DNA of 64,000 nucleotides from Adiantum capillus-veneris (taxonomy: Eukaryota; Streptophyta; Polypodiopsida; Polypodiales; Pteridaceae): the NCBI GenBank assembly GCA_014529385.2, contig CM043942.1, positions 23,364,491 to 23,428,490 of the forward strand, in the 5' to 3' direction. Positions 1-9,293 of this stretch are shown here, in pieces; positions within the stretch are counted from its first letter, which is position 1; every line of letters starts with the position of its first letter. The notes under the pieces are model-generated. The model was not told where the DNA came from and searched no databases. It saw only the letters and a list, made by a program, of their open reading frames with translations. Position numbers and translations under genes: made by a program.

Positions 1-486
1 GCATCACTCCAAAATAAACCGTGTAGGCATGGACAATTTGACACCAATGTATGGATACCATTGCTCTATCTTTTTTTGTGCTAACTAAAACATTCTCTAT
101 ATTTTTTGCTAAAGAGGCCAAGCCTTGAGCAAGAGATAGACAAAACTTAATTTGTGAGACAAAACCCAATTTGAACTGCCTGAAATAGGTTGTGTCTACG
201 TGAAAGGTTTGGGACGAGTGAGAGAGGCTATTGAAACAAATAAATCTAGTAGGTTTCGGATTATATAGAGAGAATAAAACCGAGTCTCTAAACGACACTC
301 ATTGTCTAAAGTTGGCCGTGTCGACACAGAGATGTTGAGATAATAGAGAGAGGCCATTGAGACTGAGTTGGGAGGCCTTTCTCATCCCCATTGTTTGGTG
401 TTGTGGTTAGCAGTCTTAGCCATGATGAAGCTCCATAGACCTTTGGTGCAGGTTTGGCCGTGTCGACACGGAGATGCTGGGACAAT

Positions 487-688
487 CACAAGAAGTTTTG
501 GACAAATTCTCACAATAATTCCCACATTGTGACTTACCTCAACATCTTGAGCTTCTTGAGGGAGGCATTGCATACCTAGCTAGGTATGTGGTGCCTCTTG
601 AGCAGAAGCTCGTGATGTAATGCATTGTATGAAAAACATTGAAAAAGACTGTTTTCCTACATGAGAATATTTATAAATCTTGTTGTGA
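487..688 (+). repeat. Left arm of a large inverted repeat
   Basis: This segment pairs in reverse complement with 1228-1504. Examples are CACAAGAAGTTTTGG against CCAAAACTTCTTGTG, and ATGCATTGTATGAAAA against TTTTCATACAATGCAT. Its centre (562-597) is an imperfect palindrome around CCTAGCTAGG with about 15 of 18 paired bases. The other arm carries extra sequence at the same centre. Confidence 0.8.
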
Positions 689-1227
689 GTGAGCCGGAGG
701 CCTTGCTCATAAACCAAGTCACTCATCAAACCAAGGCTTTAGCGGTCTAAAGGTGACCGTGTCGATAGGGGGATGCTGGCACAGCATAGAGAGGCCATTG
801 AAACTAAGCCAAAAGGCCTTATTCATCCCCGTTGTTTGGTGGCATGGTTGGCAATCCTAGCCATGGTGAAGCTCCTTAGAGCTTTGACACAGGTCGTTGG
901 TGTAGATGCACGAGTTCGTCAAGTTGACAAATTTACCTTGCAACAATAGCCACAAGTGCTGGAGTTGACGCAGGTTTGCAGACCGTCTTCCATAGGGAGT
1001 CACAAGTCGTTGTTCTAATGCTGCCTTGCCACCACAAGGATTTGTTGTTGGCCATATGCCGGAGTCGACGTAGACGTTGATTGCAGCTGGAAGTCTCAAT
1101 TGTGCTGATTGTTGCAAGTTGCTAGCCATTGGGTGATGCAAGCTAGGTAGTGTACGTGCTGCAGCAAAGTACGTGGTGCAGGGCAGCTCAAGGTTCCACA
1201 AGGTATGGAAAAAACTCTTTGTACCTT

Positions 1228-1504
1228 CACAAAAAGATTTAGAAATTTTCTCATATAGGAAAACAGAGTCTTTTTCAGTGTTTTCATACAATGCATAACA
1301 TCATGAGCTTTTGCTCCAGAGGCACTGCATACCTAGCTAGGTACGATTTGGGGTAGGGGACCACTGCCCCCCCACTGGGCCGGCGGTCCCCTGTTCCCAA
1401 TTGTACCTAGCTAGGTATGCGGTGCCTCCCTCACAGAAGCTCATGATGTTGAGGTAAGTCACAATGTGGGAATTAGTGTGAGGATCTGTCCAAAACTTCT
1501 TGTG
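1228..1504 (-). repeat. Right arm of the large inverted repeat
   Basis: Reverse-complement partner of 487-688. It is about 75 bp longer because its centre holds the expanded foldback at 1319-1428. Similarity runs through both flanks of that insertion. Confidence 0.8.
1319..1428. repeat. Foldback unit with 44-bp arms
   Basis: Arms 1319-1362 and 1385-1428 pair at about 38 of 44 positions around a 22-nt GC-rich loop (1363-1384). Each arm contains CCTAGCTAGGTA. The matching site in the inverted partner (562-597) has this sequence only once. The unit therefore looks like a small MITE-like or foldback insertion that duplicated its palindromic target, or an arm-extension event. Confidence 0.65.
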
Positions 1505-2001
1505 CTTCACACGACTCATACACATCATATAGACTTAGAGTCGAGTCACGCTTTGTATTTGTGAGATTGTTGAATGCATGTCACACATCACTCATTTGAG
1601 TTTAGTAGAATGAAGGAGACAAAATCCTTGAACATAGCAATGCAGCTAATACAAACGATTTCCAATGTACCAAGATGTATTAAGCCCATAAAACATATGA
1701 AAATTCAGCTTTCATGTACTCCTCTTTTGCAGGGAGAGGTGCGCAATCACTTTATCCTATTCTAGGATAAGACTTATTTCTTTCAAATGAGAGTAGGGCC
1801 ACCAATTTAACACGGTGAAGACTTAATACCACTAAAACTTTAAGCATAGGTGAGACTCAAAAAACATAGCGACTTGTTGGGCCGATGAAACAAGTAACTG
1901 GTCGCGTGCATAGGCTAAGGTGCTACCACTAGCATAGCCAACTCTACCCAATGCCATCCTTGATCAAACATATGTCATGTTGGCGGACATTGGGTGGGGG
2001 A

Positions 2002-2003
<2 letters not shown>

Positions 2004-2045
<42 letters not shown>
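2004..2045 (+). repeat. Poly-G run of 42 bases
   Basis: An uninterrupted G tract preceded by a G-rich lead (GGGTGGGGGAGA). Such runs can form G-quadruplexes. Their length is often uncertain in assemblies. Confidence 0.9.
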
Positions 2046-2046
<1 letters not shown>

Positions 2047-2163
2047 TTTTAGGTTGCTATTTCCCAATTGCAAGAAATTTCTTTTGTGTAAGAACTCCCT
2101 AAGTACTAGCATGGCTATGAGTTGCTACCAAAAGTAATCTATGTCTCGAATGATATAGAGATA

Positions 2164-2440
2164 TGATAGTCATCATTGGATAGAGTATGTGGCCAACAAT
2201 AGCAAGAAATTTCATTGTAATGTGAGTTTTAGTAGATGTTTTGTCCATCTTGACTTTGCAAAATCTAGGTTTTCCTTTCTATCATAAGATGTGATTGTTT
2301 AATGATAGTCATCATTGGATAGAGTATGTGGCCAACAATAGCAAAAACTTTCATTGTAATGGAAGTTTTAGTAGATGTTTTGACCATCTTCATTTTGCAA
2401 AATCTAGGTTTTCCTTTCTATCATAAGATGTGATTGGTTT
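2164..2440 (+). repeat. Two-copy tandem repeat, about 139 bp
   Basis: The unit starting TGATAGTCATCATTGG at 2164 repeats at 2303 with a few substitutions, and both copies end near CATAAGATGTGATTG. No coding potential is seen. Confidence 0.85.
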
Positions 2441-3301
2441 TAAAGGGTTTGGTGTCCAAGAAGTCATGCTCCCTTAAATGTTTTCACTCCAAGGAAATGC
2501 TAAAGTGCAGGGAAACATGCCCTAAGGTCATATACTATCGTAAATGGCAGTGACAAGATGTGACATTCACCTGAGACATTACACTCATCTAGTCACAAAA
2601 GGACATAGTAGAGTAGTATCTGAGCACATACTATAGGTTCTTCATACACGTGTGAATTTACTATGAGAATAAGCATGCAAATTTGAGTTGTGGAACATAC
2701 TAAACACAGTTTTTATGGAAAAATGATACAAGGAGCCCAAATTTTAAGGTTTTATGATGGCTAATGAATCCATTGCAAATTGGATTAAGAGTGTGTACTA
2801 TGTACTTTGGAGGGGCACAAAATAATGTACCCAATAGGAAAAGGTCATGTATTTTTCATTGAGAGCGAAGCATGGTACATCATACCACTAAATGCATCCA
2901 TGCCAACCACCTTACCGAGAACAACAAAAGATTCTATGTCGCAAATGGAGAGAGTCTACATCGAAACATGTTGCAAAGGCATGTAAGTGCAAGCTAAGGA
3001 GCATCTTGAAAGTTGATCATGCATTTGGAAACATGGTTGTCTTTTAGCTAGAATGACATTTATACTATGTGTAATATGTCATGTTCAATTTTGTTGGTTA
3101 TATGTCTACTTAGTTTTGCAATGTTCTTATTGTCTTGTGTGGAATGCCATCAAATCCATACACCCATAGAGTGGTTTTTTGAGCTTATGAGTTTGTGGTG
3201 CTTTTACAAATTTTGCTTTGTCTTGGGTATTCTATGGATGGGGCATGGAAAATCAATTTCATGAGATTGTTTGCAACTCCATGTAGCTTGTCATAGGTTA
3301 T

Positions 3302-3503
3302 GACTCTTCTTTATGTAAAAATACTCGCTTATGAATTGGTCTAATTTTTAGTAGTGCTATTTTTTTCCCTTTCTCTTTACATCTTCTATGAATGGACCAT
3401 GGGACTCTTCTTTATGTAAAAATACTCGCTTATGGATTGGTCTAATGTTTAGTAGTGCTAATTTTTTTCCCTTTCTCTTTACGTCTTTTATGAATGGAGC
3501 ATG
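3302..3503 (+). repeat. Two-copy tandem repeat, about 101 bp
   Basis: GACTCTTCTTTATGTAAAAA at 3302 recurs at 3403, and the following sequence stays similar to GAATGGACCATG / GAATGGAGCATG. Confidence 0.85.
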
Positions 3504-3790
3504 AAAAATAAATTTCATGAGGTTTTTTGTAAGTTCATATAATTTATCATTGGTTAAACCCTTCTTTTTAAATTACTTGCTCAACTTTCTATTCGCTCGA
3601 GAGTTTTTGCTCGGAAGGTGTGATTCCTCATGTGTATGCATTAGTTTATGTATTTTAGATGCTTTATTATTGCTCTAGATAAGCATACTTTCATGCGCTT
3701 ATGGACACACAGATTGAGCATATGTGCATTGGTTGATGGAGTTCATTGTAGTATAAACAATTTATGGTATTCTTGATGCGGACTTAACAT

Positions 3791-3942
3791 TGTGGGGATA
3801 GCCTAGGGTTTTCTTAATCAACATAGCCTTGATGCAACAGATGAGAGAAATGGATAATACCAATGTGTACGCAAAAAAGGAGAGGGCTTTATTAGGGTTC
3901 TTATTAGCCTTCAAAGGCATTAAAAGATGTTCACACATGATG
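3791..3942 (+). repeat. Direct repeat, copy 1
   Basis: Begins TGTGGGGATAGCCTAGGG and matches 4837-4990 with scattered substitutions. The spacing is about 1.05 kb. It could be a pair of degenerate LTRs, but I see no primer site or coding sequence between the copies. Confidence 0.7.
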
Positions 3943-4836
3943 GCGTGAACATGATGGCCACCCCAACTTCGGTTGATCCCCAACAATCATTACCTTCAAC
4001 CAAACTTGGAATAATCATAATCATAAGTGTACTCCTAGGCTCTATTGATACATATAGGTGTAGTACTTGAGACATCATGGTGGTTATCATGAAGAATTCA
4101 TCACCCGTGAGTCACAAAAGTACTCATCCTAGGCTCACAAGGCAGTGCTAAGGTCTTACCTATCTAATCCCTTACAAATTTTGAGAGCACGTATATATCT
4201 TGATAAAAACTTAAATGACATGGGTAGAAAGGGGGGTTTGCACCAAAGTTTGTTCAACATACATATCATTTCATACACTGGTTGATCCAAATGGGGGATT
4301 TCAGAGAAGATAAACAATCAAATGCAAGTGGCTTGCATTTGAGAGGGTAATCAACCTTGTGATGAATAACTGCTCATAACACTTACTTCTAGAGCACCAT
4401 AGCTCCATCTAGGTTTTGGGATGCACTACATCTTGAAAATTCATAGTTGGAAGAAGGCCCAATTCCTCAGCATTTTGAGATGCAAGAGGAAGCATGGCCT
4501 ATATGGATGATGACATCTTGAGATGCAAAGGGTTGAAATAGTTGAATCTTGTGCATTGGGGTAGCATGATGATGCATTAAGTAGGAGCATTTTGAGATGC
4601 AGCTATAGGTGAACACTTATACTATAGGCAAACAAAGTGCAAATAGTAGGCATTTTGCCTAGGGTAAAGGGAGGCAAAAATGCATGTTGTGATAGCATCT
4701 TGAGAAGCAGTTGTGCTTTGCCACCAAAAAATATGAGAGTGTCTTGAGATGTTAGGGTTGAGATGTTGACTTGGTGCATTTTGAGAATGATGGGTTGAGC
4801 ATAGCTAGCAAAATCCACCAAATATTTGATACAACA

Positions 4837-4990
4837 TGTGGGGATAGCCTAGGGCTTCCCTAATTGACATAGCCTTGTTTCAGTAGATGTGAGCAATGGA
4901 TAAGACCAATGTGCACACAAAAAGAAGAGGGTGTTTCATTAGGGTTCTCATTGGCCTTTAAAGGTATCACAAGATGTTCACATATGATGT
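4837..4990 (+). repeat. Direct repeat, copy 2
   Basis: Second copy of the 3791-3942 repeat, in the same orientation. Both end near AAGATGTTCACA. Confidence 0.7.
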
Positions 4991-5609
4991 TTGCCCAAGT
5001 TGGATTCCCAACAAAGGATGCCATATGGTTTGATGCCTCTGATCATGCATGAATAAGGCCATTGTCATCACTCATGTTTTTCTAAAAGATTATGATATAC
5101 TATGCTTGCATATCTCTTGGCACTTGTTTATGGTGGGCATATCTTGCTCACATAGTAGTGATTACTTTATGACACATGTATTGTCTTGAAGGATACTGTC
5201 CATAACTATGCTTGTTGTGGTGCTGATTTGGGTTGGCATTTATATGGCAGTTTGAGTCTTGAGTCTTTGCAGCCTTTTGTGAGGTTTTCAATGACGTTTT
5301 ATGAAGGTGAGCACTATTGTTCCAAGTTACCGAGTGTGAGATGGATCCCATATGTTGGAGATTCCCTTCGTGAACTTGTCATAGGATGTATATAGAGAGG
5401 ACTAGGTGCATTGTATGCCATCTTGGAAAGTCAGTTTTGATTAGCAATTTGGTTAGTGATATTGCAATTGGTTAGTAGACACTCTCTATGCACATGGTCA
5501 TTGTATGGTAGTTTTTTGAATCTCTATTGGTTGAGGCATTATTGCATTAAAGAGGAGACCATTTCAAAATTCTCCCAATATTCTCGCCTTAAAAACTCAC
5601 TCTTGGTTG

Positions 5610-6130
5610 TAGCTATGACATCAAGGATATTTATAATATCCTCAAGTTTGATGGTACAAACCTTTCCATCTAGAAGGAGAAAATCTAGGAGGTTTTGATT
5701 TAGAAGAATCGGTTAGAACCATTGTTGGAATGCCAAGAGAGTGATGGCATGTCTAAGGTAGAGTGGAAATCCCTGGATGCAAAGGCAAGGTCTATCATTT
5801 GCTTACATCTTGCAGTGTTAGTGTTATTTACCATTATTGGTGAGGCAACCACTCATAATGAATGGGAGAAATTATGCGATATTCATGAGAAGAAAACTAC
5901 TAGCAATAAGGTTGATCCTATGAAGAAGCTCTATGAGCTACACATAAAGGAAGGTGTCAATGTGTCAACACATTTAAATGAGTTCAATATACTCTTTAGT
6001 CAATTGAATTCATGGGGTCTTAACTTTGATTGCAAAGTTCAATTTATTTTCTTGCTATCTTCCTTGCCTTCCTCATGGGCTATGTTGTTGTGCTGCTTGG
6101 AATTCAAACGGAGAAAGAATGTTTTTTAGT
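5610..6130 (+). pseudogene. Copia A: Gag N-terminal part, broken
   Basis: The translation contains KFDGTN followed by a stop where copia Gag has tryptophan, then KEKI, another stop, and EVLI. This is the usual start of a plant Ty1/copia Gag (UBN2-type). The following frame from about 5722 carries WEKLCDIHEKKT, a run of hydrophobic and helical segments, and LNEFNILFSQLNSWG, as in the capsid region. The protein ends at 6127-6129, well short of a normal Gag. It would have formed the virus-like particle. Both early stops are TAG. The region continues in scraps to the Gag end at 7413-7700, after an unrelated PPR fragment. I see no convincing LTR upstream. Confidence 0.75.
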
Positions 6131-6318
6131 CAGAGATTGGGAAAGGGGTGTCTCAACTTAACTTTGAGTTGGCTAGAGAGTTTTTATAGGAAATAGTGTA
6201 GAATAATATTTGGAATAAATATGTTTGAAACACGTTTGGATCTACAAATTAGCTGGCCAACATAGAGTTTAACATTAGGATTTGTTTTTGAGCAATGCTT
6301 GTGGACTATCCTTGGACT

Positions 6319-6540
6319 GCTCAGAATGTCATCTCTTGAAATGTGGTGATTGCAAAATATTCCCATAATGGTAGTGGCAAGGAAGCTTTGGGTTGTTTTT
6401 TTTTAGTAAAAAGGGAAGGCCTTTTGACAAATGACATCACCTATGCTTGCATCCTCCTTGCACCATTGGAGACAAGCGTTGTGCTTGACAATGCTCTATT
6501 CAACATGTATGTCAATTTTAGTGGCCGCATAAGTGTTCGC
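6319..6540 (+). pseudogene. PPR gene fragment inside copia A
   Basis: The frame reads QNVIS, then a TGA where PPR proteins have tryptophan, then a stretch with KYSHNGSGKEAL, ITYACILLA and VVLDNALFNMYVNFSG. These match the consensus of plant PLS-class PPR repeats (SWN..I.GY.QNG..KEAL, TYA.ILKAC, VL.NAL..MY.KCG). PPR proteins bind organellar RNA. Only about one and a half repeats remain, with an internal deletion between ILLA and VVLD. It lies between two parts of copia A Gag, so it may be a captured gene fragment or an independent insertion. Such wording of the repeat is common in fern PPR genes (inference). Confidence 0.65.
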
Positions 6541-7412
6541 CTTGAAACAAGGCCGCCCAAAGGGGATCATGGGCACCCTTCACCATCCCATGGCCACCCA
6601 AAAGGGAATTTTTTAGTACAACTTGAATGATTATAAAGCATAGAAATGGGAGTAGCAAGCAAGCAGCATAAGCTTGGCAACGTGAGGGCTTTTGAAGCTA
6701 TTAACAAGTTGTACAAAGCATGGATAGTGAGGGTGAAGAAGGGAAAAAGCACTAGAAAACCAAGGCAAAGGATTTGGCATCATTAGTAGTGGATTTCATA
6801 GAGGTCTATGGTCGAGCTACCACATCATTAGGTTGTGATTCCCACGTTGCTATTAAAACTAGACATTGGCTATTAAAAGTGCCTTTCAAAGGAGTTTAAC
6901 TTGAGATTCCTAGGGAGATAAAGGGTACCGAGCTTCCAAGGGAGATCAAGGGTTTTGAGCTTCTAAATTTTGAAGGAAAGTTTAAGGGCTTTAAGAGGTG
7001 AGCTTCAAGAGCTTTAGAGGTGATTTGTGGACGAGTTCAAGTGCAAAGATGAATCCAAAGGGTTCAAAAACAAGTGCAAGGTCGAGAAGCGTAAGCCAAA
7101 AATCATAGGTGAGGAAGAATCAAGAAACAAGGGTTTGTGAAGAGAATTCAAGGGCTCAAAAGGGGCTTCAAGTACCAAATATTTGGCTTCAAATAATATC
7201 TCTCAAGCTTTGTATATTAATTCAAGGATTAAACTGTGGTAAAGGGTTGTACCATACTTTTTTCAATAAAAGCACAATGTTTGTAGGGATTTCAAAGTAC
7301 GAAAGAATTTTTCAATGTGTGTACTTGATTGTTTTTCTCTCTCAAATTCATTCAGCTAGAGGCCCGATGGTGGCTAAAAGTAGCATCTTCTTGAGCAAGA
7401 TTTGTTCTTCAC
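6541..7412. other. Non-coding stretch between PPR scrap and Gag end
   Basis: No domain is recognised. The sequence repeats GAGCTTC-containing phrases between about 6930 and 7030. It interrupts copia A and may be part of the insertion that brought in the PPR fragment. Confidence 0.4.
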
Positions 7413-7700
7413 TTGACCATAAGTAATTCAACACCAAAAGGCACATTGGTATTTGATGATGTCATTGCTCGTTTGCTTACAAAAGAGAAATATCTTAAGC
7501 CAACGAGATCTAGTGATGCTTATATTGCTTATTCTTACAACCAGAGAGGTCATACACATGACCATGGTAAGTTCAAAGAGCATAAAAACATTTACAATAC
7601 ATCGTGTGATTTGATGCGTGATGGTGAGTGCTACTATTATGAAGAGAGAATAGTATGCAACAAATAGGGACAATAAGAAAAAGTCCAATGATGACAAGAA
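7413..7700 (+). pseudogene. Copia A: Gag C-terminal part
   Basis: The frame contains FDDVIARLLTKEKYLKP, SSDAYIAYSYNQRGHTH and GKFKEHKN, which resemble the C-terminal helix and linker of plant copia Gag. The next residues (CYYYEERIVCNK) sit where the CX2CX4HX4C zinc knuckle should be. They keep one cysteine at each end but have lost the rest, so the knuckle is not functional. The frame ends at a TAG and then a TAA near 7665-7675. It belongs to the same element as 5610-6130 and 7860-8752. Confidence 0.7.
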
Positions 7701-7859
7701 GATTGTCAATTTGGTCTCTAAGGGCAAAGCTAAGATTGAAGAAATCAATGTGGTTGAGTCAAACATGGTTGGTCAAAGTGGTAGTCCATATTCTACTGGT
7801 ACACATGTTTTGAATATCTTGATTTTTATTTCAGATCTTACTTTAGATGCTCTTGTTAT

Positions 7860-8490
7860 GCGTAAGGCCAACTATTGACTAAATTGTATAATAGATTTTG
7901 GTGCATGTTTCCATTCATGCCACATTAAGATTGGTTCTCTACTTATGAAAAAGGCTATTAGGACATGTTCAAGTTGGAAGACTCTTATACACTTGACATA
8001 GTTGGCATTGAAGACATTGAATTGGTACTCTTGAATGGTACGAAACTTGGACTACACAATGTCAAGCATGTTCGTGAGTTATCGAAGAGCTTGGTTCCTA
8101 TGGGACAGATTGATGACATGGGTTACATAGCCATATTTGGGAATTAGTTTTGGACTATCAAGAAGGGAAATCTGACTACTCTCAAGTATCAGAAGCATGG
8201 TTCTTTGTATTACATGCACATGTCATGTGTAAAAGACAATGTCATTTCTATAGCTAAGCTATCGTTTACTGAGTTGTGGCATTTTTGGCTAGGCCATATG
8301 AGCCAAAAGGGAATGAAAACTCTTAAGCATTTTGACTACTTGGGATTTTTGATTTGTGAACGATGTATCTATGGTAAGCAAGATAGGAGCGTTTATTTGC
8401 CCATGATTAGAAAGCAATTGGAGCCTCTTGAGCTTGTTCATAGCAAGGTATGTTGTTCTATGAAGAGTAAGTCTCTAGGGGGGATTAGTT
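7860..8490 (+). pseudogene. Copia A: protease and GAG-pre-integrase region
   Basis: IIDFGACFHS near 7890 matches the copia protease active-site region, with DFG where DSG is normal. After a frameshift near 7960 the frame gives GIEDIELVLLNGTKLGLHNVKHVRELSK-like sequence, a TAG at the end of the 7965-8147 frame, and then LWHFWLGHMSQKGMKTL followed by CERCIYGKQ and LEPLELVHS. The last part is the GAG-pre-integrase/HHCC zinc-binding domain that joins protease to integrase in Ty1/copia Pol. The order Gag, protease, integrase is correct for copia. Multiple stops and frameshifts make it non-functional. Confidence 0.85.
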
Positions 8491-8752
8491 AATTTTTGAT
8501 ATTCAGTGATCACTCTATAAGGAAGGTGTAGATTTATCCTTTGAAACGGAAGGATGAGGTTTTGTCTACTTTTCAAAAGTTCCTTGCACTAGTTGAGAAT
8601 CAGTTAGAGGCCTCAAAGTCTTAAGGAATGATAATGGTGGCGAGTATCTCTCAAGAGAGATGATTGAATTATGTGCAAAGAGAGAAATTAAATGGTATTT
8701 CACTACTTCATACACCAGTCCAATAAGGAATTACAATCACTTGCATGTCTTT
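8491..8752 (+). pseudogene. Copia A: integrase core, left half, split by gypsy G1
   Basis: Across several frames the sequence gives FLIFSDHS, KV-stop-IYPLKRKDEV, FQKFLALVE and, shifted, NDNGGEYLS, which are recognisable pieces of the copia integrase core (the DDE region around DNGGEY). The coding sequence stops abruptly at 8752, where the G1 5' LTR begins, and resumes at 19736 beyond the G1 3' LTR. Without the insertion and one copy of the TCTTT duplication, the two halves are in one frame and meet at the conserved HVFGCE segment. Confidence 0.8.
8748..8752 (+). repeat. Target-site duplication, left copy (TCTTT)
   Basis: TCTTT directly precedes the TG of the 5' LTR and is identical to 19731-19735 after the CA of the 3' LTR. 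This defines the insertion of G1. Confidence 0.95.
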
Positions 8753-9220
8753 TGTAGACGGCTGGCGCGTCACCATGTGGGAACGTGTTCTTAGAAGATG
8801 GGCAATGAATCACTTAGTAATTACCAAAGTAATTACTACGGTAAACCCGAAGCATATAAATAGGACCCATTACTTTGATATCGGGTTGGCAATTGTTATC
8901 ACTTGTATTAGCACTTTGAGTTATAATTGCACTTGAGCATCAATGGCAGTATTATCGGCTACACTTTCCCTCTCTGTAATCATATTCACTATAATCTCAA
9001 TCATGATATATATATATTCCAGTGATACTGACTTCTCAACAGTCTTTTGAATCTGAATCTAAACTTTACTCCAGTCTTTAAGTCTGATTCTCATCAGTAT
9101 TCATATTTTAGTCTAGTCACTGATTTCTGTCTAGTCTGCTGTCTGAACTCTTCCTACTCTAAGTAGCTAAAATCCTTCAACACTGGAATTAACTGTCTCA
9201 AGAGATCAGCTCTAATTCCA
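8753..9220 (+). repeat. G1 5' LTR
   Basis: Starts TGTAGACGGCTGGCGCG and ends CTAATTCCA. It contains a TATA box (TATAAATA, 8855-8862), and two AGTAATTAC units spaced just upstream near 8816-8840 that may be promoter elements. It matches the 3' LTR at all but 11 positions plus one 2-bp gap. No AATAAA polyadenylation signal is obvious. Confidence 0.95.
8855..8862 (+). promoter_or_regulatory. TATA box of the G1 LTR promoter
   Basis: TATAAATA lies 103 bp into the LTR, with the duplicated AGTAATTAC motif 15-40 bp upstream. The same box occurs at 19363-19370 in the 3' LTR. RNA start would be expected about 30 bp downstream (inference). Confidence 0.6.
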
Positions 9221-9223
9221 TTT

Positions 9224-9239
9224 TGGCGATCACGGTGGC
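9224..9239 (+). other. Probable primer-binding site of G1
   Basis: TGGCGATCACGGTGGC begins three bases after the LTR. It starts with the obligatory TGG (complement of CCA). It resembles the complement of the 3' end of an arginine tRNA (TCG anticodon type) with about three mismatches by my recollection of plant tRNA-Arg. It does not fit tRNA-Met (TGGTATCAGAGC). Confidence 0.55.
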
Positions 9240-9293
9240 TAGAGCTGAAGCTCGTTGACTGAAAGACTCTTCTCCCAGTTGAAGTTTTCAGCA

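Larger units (their letters stand above)
1..1560. other. Non-coding region built of inverted and direct repeats
   Basis: No convincing gene is visible. The stretch is a mosaic of related segments. A block near 383-480 (ATCCCCATTGTTTGGTG, then AGCCATGATGAAGCTCC) recurs near 823-880 with changes. The string CCGTGTCGA recurs near 314, 458 and 750. A larger inverted pair is listed separately. The open frames here are short and follow the repeats, so I do not call them genes. The region is probably transposon debris. Confidence 0.6.
1561..3300. other. AT-rich non-coding DNA
   Basis: I see no gene, RNA or element end here apart from the poly-G run and the 139-bp tandem repeat listed separately. 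Short open frames (for example near 3067-3264) have no recognisable motif. Confidence 0.5.
3504..5600. other. Non-coding DNA with dispersed short motif
   Basis: No gene is recognised. The string TTGAGATG or a close variant recurs at least four times between about 4470 and 4760, which suggests a decayed minisatellite. A direct repeat pair (3791-3942, 4837-4990) brackets this part. Confidence 0.5.

Noticed and set aside
8745-8936. Open frame in the G1 5' LTR, repeated at 19232-19444
   Set aside because: It lies wholly in LTR promoter sequence, including the TATA box, and shows no domain.
9255-9293. Earlier start of G1 Gag at 9255
   Set aside because: The codon is TTG. The first ATG, with good context, is 9294.
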